The notes under the pieces were generated by a model. The model was given only the letters and a program-made list of their open reading frames with translations. It was not told the origin of the DNA and ran no database searches. Positions 28,043-37,727 of a DNA stretch of 59,904 nucleotides are shown piece after piece. The number at the start of each line of letters is the position of its first letter. The stretch's first letter is position 1. Source of the DNA: Dechloromonas sp. (GTDB taxonomy: Bacteria; Pseudomonadota; Gammaproteobacteria; Burkholderiales; Rhodocyclaceae); contig JAABQV010000016.1 in NCBI GenBank assembly GCA_011391255.1, forward strand, positions 1-59,904. Reading direction: 5' to 3'. Both the position numbers and the translations under genes were made by a program.

Positions 28043-28624
28043 ATGCCCCCAAAAATCATCCTTGCCTCAACCTCGCCCTACCGCCGCGAACTACTCAGTC
28101 GCCTTGGCTTGCCATTCGACGTAGCCAACCCCGAAACCGATGAAAGCCAGCTACCAGGAGAAGCTCCGGAGGCAATGGCCTTACGCCTCTCTGAAAAAAA
28201 GGCGCGAGCGGTAGCCAAGGACTTTCCCGGAGCGCTGATTATCGGTAGCGATCAGGTTGCTACGGTCAACGGCAAAATTTATGGCAAACCTGGCAGCCAT
28301 CAACGCGCGGTTGCTCAATTAAAGGAATTGTCAGGCAAGACCGTCAATTTCTTTACCGGCCTTTGTCTGCTTGATAGCAATTCTGGAGAAGCGGACGTGC
28401 GCGGGGTGCCAACTCTCGTCAGATTCCGCGAGCTAAGTGACAGCGAAATTGAAAACTATCTTCGTCGCGAACCTGCCTACAACTGTGCTGGCTCGGCGAA
28501 ATCTGAAGGCCTGGGAATTGCCCTGCTGGCCAGCATGCAGGGTGATGACCCGAATGCGCTGGTCGGCCTGCCGCTGATCGCGCTTTGCGATATGCTGCGC
28601 AAGCGCGGCGTCGAGGTTCTGTGA
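28043..28624 (+). CDS. Maf-family nucleotide pyrophosphatase, YceF type
   Basis: House-cleaning pyrophosphatase of 193 residues. It tracks E. coli YceF (7-methyl-GTP pyrophosphatase): [13 protein letters not shown] at the start, [24 protein letters not shown]-like [16 protein letters not shown], and the end [19 protein letters not shown]. The S-x-S-P-x-R substrate loop and the conserved acidic residues are present. The ATG at 28043 matches the usual start; ribosome site weak. It is divergent from yceD, as yceF is in E. coli, and overlaps the next gene as GTGA. Confidence 0.93.
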   Translation: MPPKIILASTSPYRRELLSRLGLPFDVANPETDESQLPGEAPEAMALRLSEKKARAVAKDFPGALIIGSDQVATVNGKIYGKPGSHQRAVAQLKELSGKTVNFFTGLCLLDSNSGEADVRGVPTLVRFRELSDSEIENYLRREPAYNCAGSAKSEGLGIALLASMQGDDPNALVGLPLIALCDMLRKRGVEVL

Positions 28625-29331
28625 AAACCGGTACGCTCTACCTGATTCCCGTACCGCTCGGCGCAACGCCACCGGCAGAATCGCTGCCCGCCAATGTCCT
28701 GGCAACGATATATCCGCTGAAGCATTTTGTTGTTGAGCAGGCCAAAACCGCGCGCGCCTTTCTAAAAGCTGCCGGTACCGCAACCGTGTTGCAGGAACTG
28801 CAGCTCGAAGAACTCAACGAGCACACCAAGGTGGCAGAACTTGATCGCTTACTTGCCCCTTTGCGTGCCGGGCATGACGTGGGATTGCTTTCGGAGGCTG
28901 GCTGCCCGGCAGTCGCCGACCCCGGCGCCAATCTGGTCGCCCTGGCGCAACAAGAGCAAATCAAGGTCGTACCGCTGATCGGCCCGTCTTCCCTGCTGCT
29001 GGCACTGATGGCGTCCGGCCTTAACGGCCAGCGTTTTGCCTTTCAGGGCTATCTGCCGGCCAAGGAGATGGAACGAAGCAAAGCCTTGCGGGAACTCGAG
29101 GCAGAGTCACGCAAGCGGCAACAAACACAGATTTTTATCGAGACGCCTTATCGCAACAAGGCGCTTTTCGACGCCATCCTGCAAAATTGCCAGCCGGCCA
29201 CGCGGCTGACGGTCGCAACCGACCTGACCCTGCCGGGTGAAAGCGTCCAAACCTTTAGCGTGCAGGCCTGGAAAAAGAAAACGCCGCCCGAATTGGAGCG
29301 GCGTCCGACAGTTTTCCTGATGCTCGCTTAA
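28621..29331 (+). CDS. Tetrapyrrole methylase family SAM-dependent methyltransferase
   Basis: A 236-residue protein of the family that includes RsmI (16S rRNA C1402 2'-O-methyltransferase). Signatures: LYLIPVPLG at the N-terminus, [19 protein letters not shown], and the [14 protein letters not shown] segment of the SAM site, then the [10 protein letters not shown] region. It is shorter than E. coli RsmI (286), so it is probably a paralogue with a related, unassigned substrate. The GTG start overlaps the stop of the maf gene, showing coupling. Converges on sppA with a three-base gap. Confidence 0.85.
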   Translation: MKTGTLYLIPVPLGATPPAESLPANVLATIYPLKHFVVEQAKTARAFLKAAGTATVLQELQLEELNEHTKVAELDRLLAPLRAGHDVGLLSEAGCPAVADPGANLVALAQQEQIKVVPLIGPSSLLLALMASGLNGQRFAFQGYLPAKEMERSKALRELEAESRKRQQTQIFIETPYRNKALFDAILQNCQPATRLTVATDLTLPGESVQTFSVQAWKKKTPPELERRPTVFLMLA

Positions 29332-29334
29332 GAA

Positions 29335-30297
29335 TTAACGAAGCTTGACATCCATCTGGGTTTCAAAAAAACCGCTCCAGAAACCGTTGACCGCACCAGC
29401 GCCCAGGCGCTTGGCAAAACGCTCGGCAATATTGTCTTTCACCGAATAATCAAGCACTTTCTCGGCCTTGATCACGTCGCGGGCAACGGTGTCAATGCTG
29501 CCGAATTCATCAGCGAGGCCTAGCTGAATGCTTTGGGCGCCAGTCCACATCAGTCCCGAAAACATCTCGGGGGTTTCCTTGAGCCGCTGGCCGCGCCCGG
29601 TCTTCACGACGTCGATAAATTGCTGATGAATATCGTTCAGCATCGATTGGGCATGCGTTTTTTGAGTTTCGGCTTGGGGCGAAAACGGGTCGAGGAAGCC
29701 CTTGTTGGCGCCAGCTGTCAGCAAGCGCCGCTCAACCCCAGCCTTCTCCATGGTTCCCGTGAAACCGAATCCGTCCATCAGCACGCCAATCGAACCAACG
29801 ATACTGGCTTTATTAACGTAAATCTTATCAGCGGCTACGGCCACGTAGTAACCGCCGGAGGCGCAGACATCCTCAATCACCGCATAAAGCGGTTTTTCTG
29901 GATATTTAGCGCGCAGACGGCGGATTTCGTCATTGATCATCCCCGCTTGAACCGGGCTGCCACCAGGGCTGTTGATACGCAAAACAACGCCGGCGCTGTT
30001 TTTTTCCTCAAAGGCGCTTTGCAGCGCAGCCATCAACTTTTCAGCATTGGCATCGCCTTTGGCCTGAATAACCCCATCGAGGCTGACCATCGCGGTATGC
30101 CGTTCTTGATGCTGCGAATCGGCACCCCAATCGACAACAGCCAGAAGCACAATCAGCAGGTAAACAAAACCGATGGATTTGAAGAAAATCCCCCAGCGGC
30201 GACTAGCTCTTTGCTCATTGAGCGCAGAAAAGGCAAGTTTTTCCAGTGTGCGACGTTCCCAATCTGGGGTATTTTCCGGGGGCTGAGGGCTATCCAT
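29335..30297 (-). CDS. sppA: Signal peptide peptidase SppA (short form)
   Basis: Membrane-bound Ser/Lys protease that degrades cleaved signal peptides. One transmembrane helix at about 40-57. The S49 protease domain shows INSPGGSPVQAG, DVCASGGYYVA with the likely nucleophile S147, and K199 in TAGANKGF as the likely base. At 320 residues it is the single-domain form rather than the E. coli double form. The ATG at 30297 (MDSPQPP) is chosen; the open frame beyond it overlaps the Rieske gene. It lies seven bases downstream of the Rieske gene in a run from rluC. Confidence 0.93.
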   Translation of the reverse strand: MDSPQPPENTPDWERRTLEKLAFSALNEQRASRRWGIFFKSIGFVYLLIVLLAVVDWGADSQHQERHTAMVSLDGVIQAKGDANAEKLMAALQSAFEEKNSAGVVLRINSPGGSPVQAGMINDEIRRLRAKYPEKPLYAVIEDVCASGGYYVAVAADKIYVNKASIVGSIGVLMDGFGFTGTMEKAGVERRLLTAGANKGFLDPFSPQAETQKTHAQSMLNDIHQQFIDVVKTGRGQRLKETPEMFSGLMWTGAQSIQLGLADEFGSIDTVARDVIKAEKVLDYSVKDNIAERFAKRLGAGAVNGFWSGFFETQMDVKLR

Positions 30298-30304
30298 GAC
30301 GCTT

Positions 30305-30649
30305 CTATTGATCCAGTAATATATCGCCGTCGATTTCAATCACTTTGATGGCTTTCAGGCCAACACCCTGGCAACGACCTCCGAGGCAGCGTCCCGATTC
30401 CGGCGCGTAGAGCGCCCCGTGTATCGAGCAAATCAAGTATAGCTTGGAATCATCAAAAAAATGGCCGGGCTGCCAGTCAAGTTCCGCCGGAACATGGCCA
30501 CACTGATTGAGGTAAGCATAGACCTTGCCCTGATAACGAATCACAAAGGCGGGAAGCTCGGCGGCAAAGCGCTCAAATTTGAAACGAAATCCCTGCGCTG
30601 ACTCTTCCACCTCATTGCTGCGGCAAATCAGGCGTTGCGCTTGAGCCAC
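30305..30649 (-). CDS. Rieske [2Fe-2S] protein
   Basis: A small soluble Rieske ferredoxin (114 residues). Cluster ligands C50-x-H52 (NQCGH) and C74-x-x-H77 (CSIHG) are complete. The GTG at 30649 is chosen because AGGAG lies about eight bases upstream, giving a start that overlaps the HAD gene by 22 bases. Such proteins carry electrons to an oxygenase or reductase; no partner oxygenase is near. Its place between the HAD phosphatase and sppA is common in related betaproteobacteria, so the link is probably operonic rather than functional. Confidence 0.85.
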   Translation of the reverse strand: MAQAQRLICRSNEVEESAQGFRFKFERFAAELPAFVIRYQGKVYAYLNQCGHVPAELDWQPGHFFDDSKLYLICSIHGALYAPESGRCLGGRCQGVGLKAIKVIEIDGDILLDQ

Positions 30650-31278
30650 GAACCCAACTCCTGAACAGTGTGCAGGCAAGCGAGGGGCTTATGCTCAAGC
30701 AAATGATCGTGCGGATGGGCACCGTAAGTCACGGCGAGCCCGTCCACGCCGGCATTGGTCGCCATCAGCAGATCGTGCGAGGTATCACCAATCATCAGGG
30801 TACGCTCTGGAAGCACGCCGAATTCTTCCATCAATTCATCGAGCATTTGCGGATGCGGTTTGGAATGACATTCGTCAGCACAACGTGAGGCCTGAAAAAG
30901 CGGCCCCAGTCCGGAATGCTCAAACGCCCGATTTAGCCCGAGGCGGCTCTTGCCGGTAGCCACAGCGAGCGTATAGCCGACTGCTTTAAGATCATCAAGC
31001 AAGGCTGGAATGCCGTCAAACAGCACCAATTCGTGATCGCCGGAAAGATAGTGGAAGCGATAACGTTCAACCATCTCCGGCGTGCGCTCGGGCGGCAAAT
31101 CAGGGGCGGCATGGCGCATCGCATCCTCAAGTCCAAGGCCAATGACATGGCGCGCCAGGGCATCGCTCGGTACCGCCAGCCCGAGATCACGACAGCAAGC
31201 CTGGATGGCTCTGGCAATAGCCCCCGCTGAGTCGAGCAGAGTGCCATCCCAGTCAAAAACAATCAAATCGTATTTCAT
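30628..31278 (-). CDS. HAD-family phosphatase (phosphoglycolate-phosphatase-like)
   Basis: A 216-residue haloacid-dehalogenase phosphatase. Motif I FDWDGTLLDS at residues 8-17 with the nucleophile aspartate, motif II around VATGKSR, motif III K near SKPHPQ, motif IV MIGDTSHDLLMA. The helical cap places it near Gph/PGPase. Substrate not certain. It follows rluC by five bases on the same strand and overlaps the Rieske start. Confidence 0.88.
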   Translation of the reverse strand: MKYDLIVFDWDGTLLDSAGAIARAIQACCRDLGLAVPSDALARHVIGLGLEDAMRHAAPDLPPERTPEMVERYRFHYLSGDHELVLFDGIPALLDDLKAVGYTLAVATGKSRLGLNRAFEHSGLGPLFQASRCADECHSKPHPQMLDELMEEFGVLPERTLMIGDTSHDLLMATNAGVDGLAVTYGAHPHDHLLEHKPLACLHTVQELGSWLKRNA

Positions 31279-31283
31279 GCGTT

Positions 31284-32291
31284 TCAGAGCGAATATCCAA
31301 GAATTTGTTCAACATTGTCTGCTTTAAATTCGGCTGCATTTCGGGCGTTGACCGTAACAATGTATTTACCAAAGCTATCCGGCAGCGGCGCGATGCATTC
31401 CAGCGGCGAAGCCGTCAGTGGATGCTTGAGAGCCATCCGCCAGGCATGCAAGGCCATCCGTTTGAGGCCGTTGCGCTGAAGATTTTTGTTGAGCGGAAAA
31501 TCCCCATACTTCTCGTCGCCGAGAATCGGGAAGCCCAAATGCGCCAGATGAACACGAATCTGGTGCGTGCGCCCGGTCTTCAGTTGCGCCTCCAGCAGAC
31601 TCATCTCCGGCCAGCGCGCCAGCAGTCGGAAAATGGTGTGCGACGCCTTTCCTTCGGGATTCACTGAAACCCGGCGCTCGCCACTTTCCGTCAGATATTT
31701 GTGCAATGGCAACTTGACGTGTTGCGTGGCGTTCATCCAGCGCCCTTTGACCAGAACCAGATAGCGCTTGTCAGCGCCGTCGCCATGTTCGCGAAACATG
31801 TCGTGCAGTGCGGTCAGCGCCGAACGCTTTTTGCCGATCAGCAAAACGCCGGAAGTTTCCCGATCCAGGCGATGCGCCAACTCAAGGAACTTGGCTTGCG
31901 GACGCTGCCGGCGCAATGCCTCAATCACGCCAAAACTGACCCCACTACCGCCGTGCACCGCAACACCTTCCGGCTTGTCGATCACCAACATCGCCTCGTC
32001 TTCGTAAATGACTGGAAGATCAACACGCTGCTTGGCGGCTTCATCGACTTCATTTTGCGGCCGCTCGGCGATGCGGATAGGCGGAATACGTATTTTGTCG
32101 TCAATCCGAAGCCGGTAAGTGGCGTCAACCCGCCCGCTATTTACCCGCACTTCACCGCTACGCAGAATCCGGTAAAGGTGGCTCTTGGGCACCCCTTTGC
32201 AGTGGCGGATCAGAAAGTTGTCGAGGCGTTGCCCCTGCTCTTCTTCAGCGATCAGCACGTAAGTGACCGAATTGTTACCAGTGCTAATCAT
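31284..32291 (-). CDS. rluC: 23S rRNA pseudouridine synthase RluC
   Basis: Makes pseudouridines at 955, 2504 and 2580 of 23S rRNA in E. coli. An S4-like RNA-binding domain spans about 15-80, followed by the RluA-type catalytic domain with the aspartate in AHRLDRETSGVLL and the KTGRTHQIRVHLAH segment. Length 335 is slightly above E. coli RluC (319). The ATG at 32291 is preferred to the TTG two codons upstream. It is divergent from rne with a long space between, the same arrangement as in E. coli. Confidence 0.93.
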   Translation of the reverse strand: MISTGNNSVTYVLIAEEEQGQRLDNFLIRHCKGVPKSHLYRILRSGEVRVNSGRVDATYRLRIDDKIRIPPIRIAERPQNEVDEAAKQRVDLPVIYEDEAMLVIDKPEGVAVHGGSGVSFGVIEALRRQRPQAKFLELAHRLDRETSGVLLIGKKRSALTALHDMFREHGDGADKRYLVLVKGRWMNATQHVKLPLHKYLTESGERRVSVNPEGKASHTIFRLLARWPEMSLLEAQLKTGRTHQIRVHLAHLGFPILGDEKYGDFPLNKNLQRNGLKRMALHAWRMALKHPLTASPLECIAPLPDSFGKYIVTVNARNAAEFKADNVEQILGYSL

Positions 32292-32688
32292 TTTCAAATA
32301 TACTAATCACGTTTTGCGTCTCGGTTTGCAAGAGATTCGGAACCGTCAGACCGCTTGCCCTCGCGCTAAAAGCGCGACCGCCAAACGGCAGGTTTTGATA
32401 TCTCACTTGGGCGACTTGCTCAAGCCAGATCAACGCAAAACGACTGGTTAAGTTCACTCACCAAAAGTAGTGATGTTAATGGATTAGCCCGCCGTAAGCA
32501 CGCACGGATTGCCCGTTGCAGGAATTTTCAGGTTGCGCATTTCAATAAAAAGCTCGCAACCGTTGTTGATCAGCACTTTCACCATCGCCTTCGCCATTTA
32601 CCCATGACGCAACCCGATAACTGAAACTGTCGCTGCCCTGTACGGGCCTTTCGTCGCACCCGCTTTGGTGCATCGGAGCCCCAATACA
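32292..32688 (+). promoter_or_regulatory. Long leader/intergenic region upstream of rne
   Basis: About 390 bases separate rluC and rne. Reading as an rne leader, several hairpins can be drawn: CGGTT/AACCG (about 32331-32355), CGCGCT-AAA-AGCGCG, and CTTGGGC/GCTCAAG round GACTT. In E. coli the rne leader is long and is cut by RNase E itself, limiting its own synthesis. A similar feedback role here is inferred from position, length and structure only. No coding frame or clear promoter was found in it. Confidence 0.5.
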
Positions 32689-35331
32689 ATGAAACGCATG
32701 TTATTTAATGCGACACAGGCTGAAGAATTACGTGTCGCGATTGTTGATGGTCAGAAACTCATTGATCTCGACATTGAATCAGCCAACAAAGAGCAACGTA
32801 AAAGCAATATTTACAAGGGTGTCATTACCCGTATCGAGCCCAGTCTTGAAGCTTGCTTCATTGATTATGGTGCCGAGCGCCACGGCTTTTTGCCGTTCAA
32901 GGAAATCTCACGATCCTATTTCAAGCCTGGCGTTGACGTTGGCCGCGCCAAGATCAGCGAAGCGCTTAGAGAAGGTCAGGAACTGATTGTTCAGGTCGAC
33001 AAGGACGAACGCGGCAACAAGGGCGCTGCTCTTACCACCTACGTATCACTGGCCGGCCGCTACCTCGTTCTGATGCCGAACAATCCGCGTGGCGGCGGCG
33101 TTTCCCGCCGTGTCGACGGCGATGAGCGTACTGAACTGCGCGAGACCATGGATCAACTCGAAGTGCCCAACGGCATGAGCCTGATCGCCCGCACAGCAGC
33201 TATCGGCCGCCAGGCTGAAGAACTGCAGTGGGATTTGAATTACCTAATGCAACTGTGGAGCGCCATTGAAGGTGCAGCCCAGCAACAAACCGGCGCGTTC
33301 CTGATTTATCTCGAAGGCAGCCTTGTCATTCGCGCCATTCGCGATTACTTCCATTCGGAAATCGGTGAAATCCTCATCGACACCGATGAAGTTTACGAAC
33401 AGGCGCGCGCCTTCATGGGCACCGTGATGCCGGCCAATGTCAATCGCGTCAAGCGCTACCGCGACGATGTGCCGCTGTTCTCGCGCTTCCAGATCGAACA
33501 CCAGATCGAGACCGCTTTTGTCCGTCAGGTCAACCTGCCCTCCGGTGGCGCGATTGTCATTGACCACACTGAAGCGCTGGTGGCCGTCGATGTCAATTCC
33601 GGCCGCTCAACGAAAGGTGCCGATATTGAAGAAACTGCCCTCAAGACCAACCTTGAAGCTGCCGACGAACTCGCCCGTCAGCTTCGCCTGCGTGACTTGG
33701 GTGGCCTGATCGTTATCGACTTTATCGACATGGAAGCCCAGCGTAACCAGCGTGAAGTTGAAAACCGTCTGCGTGATGGCTTGCGTTTTGACCGCGCCCG
33801 CGTCCAGATGGGCAAGATCAGCCGCTTTGGCCTGATGGAACTCTCCCGCCAGCGACTGCGCCCTGCCCTTGCCGAAACCAGCTACATCTCCTGCCCGCGC
33901 TGTACCGGCACCGGCCACATCCGCTCCTGCGAATCGGCTGCCCTGCATATCCTGCGCATCCTCGAAGAAGAGGCGATGAAGGAAAATACCGGCGCCGTGC
34001 ATGTTCAGGTGCCAGTTGATGTCGCCACCTTCCTGCTCAACGAAAAGCGCCCGGATATTCAGGCCATCGAATTGCGTCACAAAGTGACAATTCTGCTGAT
34101 TCCGAACATCCATATGGAAACCCCGGCGCACACCATTACCCGCCTCAAGCACGACGATCTCAATAGTGAGGATGTGCGCGAGCCTTCCTACAAGATGGTC
34201 GATGTGCCGCTTGAAGAAGCCGGTAAAGCCGGAAATGGCAAGGACGATACCGCCAAGCCAAGGCAGGAAGCAGTCATCAAGGGAATCTCTCCGGAACAAC
34301 CGGCACCCAATCTGCCGGAGAAAACACCGGAAGTTGCTGTCGTTGCTCCCGCCTCAGAAGCCGGTGTCATCGCCAAAATTCTCTCGTGGTTTCGCAGTTC
34401 AGCGAAGCCTGTCGAAGCACCTGCTGTCGCAGAACCCGAGCGAAAGCCGCGCGAAGGTCGCAGTGATGGACGTCGTGACCGCAACGATAGCCGCCGTGGC
34501 GGCCGCAACAACAAGCGCAACGATGAAGAGCGCGGCGAGCGTCCGGAGCGAAATAATCGGAATGAACGAACAGCCGAGAAGGCACCACGTGAAGAGGCGA
34601 ATGCAAGCACCGGCGAGCGCCAGGAACGCCGTCCGCGTGGCGAACGCAAAGAGCGTGGCGAGCGTAAAGAGCGTCAGCAACCCGAAAGCAATGAATCCAA
34701 ACTGACACTGGATGCCGCTGCTGAAAGTATCGGCAACGTTCCAGCCAATGGTGAAGTTGCTGAAGCCGCAAGCGAGGAACAAGGCGCCCGCCGCCGTGGT
34801 CGTCGCGGTGGCCGTGGTCGCGGTGAACGTCGTCCGGATGCCGAAAATGCCGCACAGAATCCGGCCGCGACACCTGCAGAACCAGTCGCACCGGTTGCGC
34901 TAGCGGCTGTGGTTGCGACTATTGAGCCGGCGGCGCCTGTTTCCGAACCTGAAATCGTCGCCGTACCCGTGCTTGAAACACCGGTTATTCTCACGATTCC
35001 AGCGGAAGCAGTTGCGGTGCCTGAGCCCATTGCTGAAGCCACCCCAGTTACGCAACCCGCCCCAATCATCGCAGAAGTGGCAGTGGAAGCAGCGCCAGTG
35101 GAGGCAGCGCCGGTCGATATCGAAGCGCCAGCAACGGTTTTACCGGCAGCACCGCTTGATCTTGAGAAAACGCTCTCCGAGAGCGGTCTGGTCATGGTTC
35201 AAACGACCAGTACTGCGGTGGCTTTTGCTGAAGCAGCCCCGCCGCTGAAGCTTGGCCGCCCACGCAAAGAGAAACCTGCCGTTGAAGCGGATCAAGTTGA
35301 GCCACTACAGATGGTGGAAACTCAAAAATAA
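32689..35331 (+). CDS. rne: Ribonuclease E
   Basis: Main endoribonuclease for mRNA decay and rRNA/tRNA processing. In the 880-residue protein the S1 domain spans about 35-120, the Mg-binding D301 and D344 lie in VAVDVNSGRS and IDFIDME, and the zinc-link cysteines are C402 and C405 (CPRCTGTG), each two off the E. coli numbering. From about 520 the tail is disordered: a basic Arg/Asn/Glu-rich RNA-binding part (about 590-690, with a second GRRGGRGRGER patch near 710), then an Ala/Pro/Val/Glu-rich stretch and a short final LGRPRKEKP motif. The ATG at 32689 has GGAG ten bases upstream. Confidence 0.97.
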   Translation: MKRMLFNATQAEELRVAIVDGQKLIDLDIESANKEQRKSNIYKGVITRIEPSLEACFIDYGAERHGFLPFKEISRSYFKPGVDVGRAKISEALREGQELIVQVDKDERGNKGAALTTYVSLAGRYLVLMPNNPRGGGVSRRVDGDERTELRETMDQLEVPNGMSLIARTAAIGRQAEELQWDLNYLMQLWSAIEGAAQQQTGAFLIYLEGSLVIRAIRDYFHSEIGEILIDTDEVYEQARAFMGTVMPANVNRVKRYRDDVPLFSRFQIEHQIETAFVRQVNLPSGGAIVIDHTEALVAVDVNSGRSTKGADIEETALKTNLEAADELARQLRLRDLGGLIVIDFIDMEAQRNQREVENRLRDGLRFDRARVQMGKISRFGLMELSRQRLRPALAETSYISCPRCTGTGHIRSCESAALHILRILEEEAMKENTGAVHVQVPVDVATFLLNEKRPDIQAIELRHKVTILLIPNIHMETPAHTITRLKHDDLNSEDVREPSYKMVDVPLEEAGKAGNGKDDTAKPRQEAVIKGISPEQPAPNLPEKTPEVAVVAPASEAGVIAKILSWFRSSAKPVEAPAVAEPERKPREGRSDGRRDRNDSRRGGRNNKRNDEERGERPERNNRNERTAEKAPREEANASTGERQERRPRGERKERGERKERQQPESNESKLTLDAAAESIGNVPANGEVAEAASEEQGARRRGRRGGRGRGERRPDAENAAQNPAATPAEPVAPVALAAVVATIEPAAPVSEPEIVAVPVLETPVILTIPAEAVAVPEPIAEATPVTQPAPIIAEVAVEAAPVEAAPVDIEAPATVLPAAPLDLEKTLSESGLVMVQTTSTAVAFAEAAPPLKLGRPRKEKPAVEADQVEPLQMVETQK

Positions 35332-35352
35332 ACTGATAAGCAAACGACTACC

Positions 35353-35383
35353 AAAGCCCCACCCAATGCGGTGGGGCTTTTTT
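35353..35383 (+). terminator. Terminator of rne
   Basis: AAAGCCCCACC (35353-35363) pairs with GGTGGGGCTTT (35370-35380) round CAATGC and runs into six T. It also lies just past the end of convergent trmJ. Confidence 0.95.
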
Positions 35384-35392
35384 ATGGGAGCA

Positions 35393-36157
35393 CTATGAGT
35401 TCCGCGTTCCGTGCCCGGTTGGCTGCTGCGTTGCAGCCAAGATGCCGCGAAGAATATTGACCTCGTCGCGCTCTAGCCGAATACGGCCAAAAAGGCGCCG
35501 CAACTTGGGCATCAGTCTTCCCGGTTGCGCCGGATTATAGAAACCGGCGGCCGTCATCACGGCTTCCAGATGCGCATAGAATCCCTCAACCTCGTTGTGC
35601 GTAGCCGATGGTGAGACAAAAGGCGTAACAACGGTATCGCTTACCGGGGGCGACTCCAAAAATGCCGCCATGCGCAATTCGTAACTCAAAACCTGCACCG
35701 CCGAACCGAGATTGAGCGAGCTGAAATCCGGGTTGGTCGGGATGCTCACTGCGGCATGACACTGCTGAAGTTCATCATTACTGAGGCCGACCGTCTCATT
35801 GCCAAAGACCAACGCCACCTCGCCCTCGGCTGCTGCGGCCAGCAATCTGGCCACCATCGGGCGCGGCTCGCCAATCTCCGGACCAAGATCACGCTGCCTC
35901 GCAGAGAGACCGATCACAAAAATAGTATCCGCCAGGGCATCTTGCAAGGTGGCATGAATTTCTGCCTGTTGTAGCAAGTCGACCGCACCGGTTGCCCGGG
36001 CATCAGCCTCGGCATCGGGAAACTGCTTGGGATTTACCAGAGACAAGCGCGACAAGCCCATTGTTTTCATCGCCCGCGCTGCGGCACCAATATTGCCCGG
36101 ATGACTGGGCCGACAAAGAACAATGCGGATTCGTGAAAGCAGGATTTCCGGCTTCAT
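35393..36157 (-). CDS. trmJ: tRNA (cytidine/uridine-2'-O-)-methyltransferase TrmJ
   Basis: SPOUT-class enzyme methylating the ribose at position 32 of tRNA. Motif 1 is near RPSHPGNIGAAARAMKTMG, motif 2 VALVFGNETVGLS and motif 3 IPTNPDFSSLNLGSAVQVLSYELR (knotted SAM site). The ATG at 36157 is chosen, since the ribosome-site-like GGAAGGGA lies between it and the TTG at 36178. The 254-residue length fits the family. Divergent from suhB. Confidence 0.93.
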   Translation of the reverse strand: MKPEILLSRIRIVLCRPSHPGNIGAAARAMKTMGLSRLSLVNPKQFPDAEADARATGAVDLLQQAEIHATLQDALADTIFVIGLSARQRDLGPEIGEPRPMVARLLAAAAEGEVALVFGNETVGLSNDELQQCHAAVSIPTNPDFSSLNLGSAVQVLSYELRMAAFLESPPVSDTVVTPFVSPSATHNEVEGFYAHLEAVMTAAGFYNPAQPGRLMPKLRRLFGRIRLERDEVNILRGILAATQQPTGHGTRNS

Positions 36158-36220
36158 AGTAAAATTCGTCCCTTCCAATTATTCGCGGGCTGTACCAGCC
36201 ACCCGCCAGCTCTTTAAGCC

Positions 36221-37033
36221 ATGAATCCAGCTCTCAATATTGCCATCAAGGCAGCGCGTCGCGCCGCTCAGGTTATCAACCGCGCTTCCAATGATCTTGA
36301 TCTGATAAAGGTATCGACCAAGCAGCCAAACGATTTCGTGACCGAAGTCGACAAAGCTGCTGAAGCTGCGATCATCGCAACCCTGCGCGAAGCCTATCCG
36401 GATTACGGAATTTTAGCAGAGGAGTCCGGCCAGTCCGCCGGAAATGGCGCTCAGGAGAGCGAGTACCAGTGGATCATTGACCCGCTGGACGGCACCACCA
36501 ACTTTATTCACGGCATGCCGCAGTACGCCGTCTCGATTGCGCTGGCAAAATCCGGCATCGTTGAGCAGGCCGTTGTATTTGACCCCAACCGAAATGAACT
36601 ATTCACCGCCAGCAAAGGTGGTGGGGCATTTTTGAATGAGCGACGGATTCGTGTCTCCAAACGCCTGAAACTTCAGGACTCCTTGCTCGGCACCGGCTTC
36701 CCGTATCGGATGTTTGAGCACATCGACACCTACCTTGCCATCTTCAAGGATCTGGCGCAAAAAACTGCAGGCATGCGTCGCCCGGGTGCTGCGTCGCTTG
36801 ATCTGGCTTATGTTGCCTGTGGCCGTTACGATGGTTTTTGGGAGTTTGGCCTGGCACCATGGGATATGGCGGCGGGCACCCTGCTGATTTCTGAAGCCGG
36901 CGGCTTGGTCAGCGACATGCGCGGTGATTCGACCTACCTTGAGTCTGGCAACATCATTGCCGGCACACCCAAAGTGTTTGCCCCCTTGCTCAAGCTGATT
37001 GAAGTTCACCTGCCCGCTTCAATCAAGGGGTAA
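36221..37033 (+). CDS. suhB: Inositol-1-monophosphatase
   Basis: Mg-dependent phosphatase, also a transcription antitermination factor for rRNA in E. coli. Metal-binding motifs [18 protein letters not shown] and [15 protein letters not shown] are complete. Length 270 matches E. coli SuhB (267). It is divergent from trmJ, with 63 bases between the two starts. Confidence 0.95.
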   Translation: MNPALNIAIKAARRAAQVINRASNDLDLIKVSTKQPNDFVTEVDKAAEAAIIATLREAYPDYGILAEESGQSAGNGAQESEYQWIIDPLDGTTNFIHGMPQYAVSIALAKSGIVEQAVVFDPNRNELFTASKGGGAFLNERRIRVSKRLKLQDSLLGTGFPYRMFEHIDTYLAIFKDLAQKTAGMRRPGAASLDLAYVACGRYDGFWEFGLAPWDMAAGTLLISEAGGLVSDMRGDSTYLESGNIIAGTPKVFAPLLKLIEVHLPASIKG

Positions 37034-37043
37034 ACCTGCACTA

Positions 37044-37069
37044 AGATCTGATGCGAAAGCACCAGATCT
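37044..37069. terminator. Hairpin between suhB and phaR
   Basis: AGATCTG-A-TGC pairs with GCA-C-CAGATCT round a GAAA tetraloop, with one mismatch. The flanks are only mildly T-rich, so it may end transcripts from either side with low efficiency or stabilise 3' ends. Confidence 0.55.
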
Positions 37070-37075
37070 CCAAAT

Positions 37076-37630
37076 TTATTTCTCTGACTTTTCCGGCAGA
37101 GTTGCGGGGAAGCCGGTGAACATGTTGCGTGTCTGACTTTGCAGTTGATCCTGCATGTTCTGGAACATTTTTTTGGACTGATCCATGTAAGTCGTCATCA
37201 TGCTTTGCATGGCCGGCTGCTGGAAGTTCAAAAATTGCGCCCAGAAGTCTGCTTGCATCGCGGTGTTGTCGGTACCCGACATAGTGCGCGACTGCTCCTG
37301 TAGCTTGCCCTGAAAATCAACAAAGGTCTTCATGTTGTTTTCAAGGTACTTGCCAAGCATTCCCTGCATGGCGCTGCCGTAGAAACGCACAAAGGCCGAT
37401 AAAAGCTCGCTGGAAAAAAGCGGCATGCCGCCAGTTTCTTCTTCAAGAATGATCTGCAGCAAAATACTGCGCGTCAAATCTTCGCTTGTTTTGGCATCAA
37501 GCACCTTGAAGACCTCGTACTTGAGCACCAGATCCTTGACGTCGGTCAGGGTGATGTAAGCACTCGTCTTCGTGTCATAGAGACGACGGTTAGGGTATTT
37601 CTTGATTAACCGTGCTGGTGTTTCTGGCAT
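37076..37630 (-). CDS. phaR: Polyhydroxyalkanoate synthesis repressor PhaR
   Basis: DNA- and PHB-binding repressor that governs phasin and PHA gene expression. The N-terminal domain RLIKKYPNRRLYDTKTSAYITL and the following DVKDLVLKYEVFKVLDAKTSEDLTRSILLQII region are the PHB/PHA accumulation regulator domains. The C-terminal third is Met/Gln-rich and probably binds the granule. The ATG at 37630 has GAGG eight bases upstream; the longer frame to 37708 runs through the phaB terminator. It comes after phaC and phaB on the same strand but behind a terminator. Confidence 0.95.
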   Translation of the reverse strand: MPETPARLIKKYPNRRLYDTKTSAYITLTDVKDLVLKYEVFKVLDAKTSEDLTRSILLQIILEEETGGMPLFSSELLSAFVRFYGSAMQGMLGKYLENNMKTFVDFQGKLQEQSRTMSGTDNTAMQADFWAQFLNFQQPAMQSMMTTYMDQSKKMFQNMQDQLQSQTRNMFTGFPATLPEKSEK

Positions 37631-37676
37631 GCCGTAATCCTCAAGCGGGTTTGTGTGCAGTGCAACATTATAGCTC

Positions 37677-37705
37677 AAAAAAACGGACACCCGTGGGTGC
37701 CCGTT
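37677..37705 (-). terminator. Terminator of phaB
   Basis: On the minus strand AACGGG-CACCC pairs with GGGTG-TCCGTT with one mismatch, followed by seven T. It separates phaB from phaR. Confidence 0.88.
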
Positions 37706-37727
37706 CATGGTGCATTAGCGCGTACTG

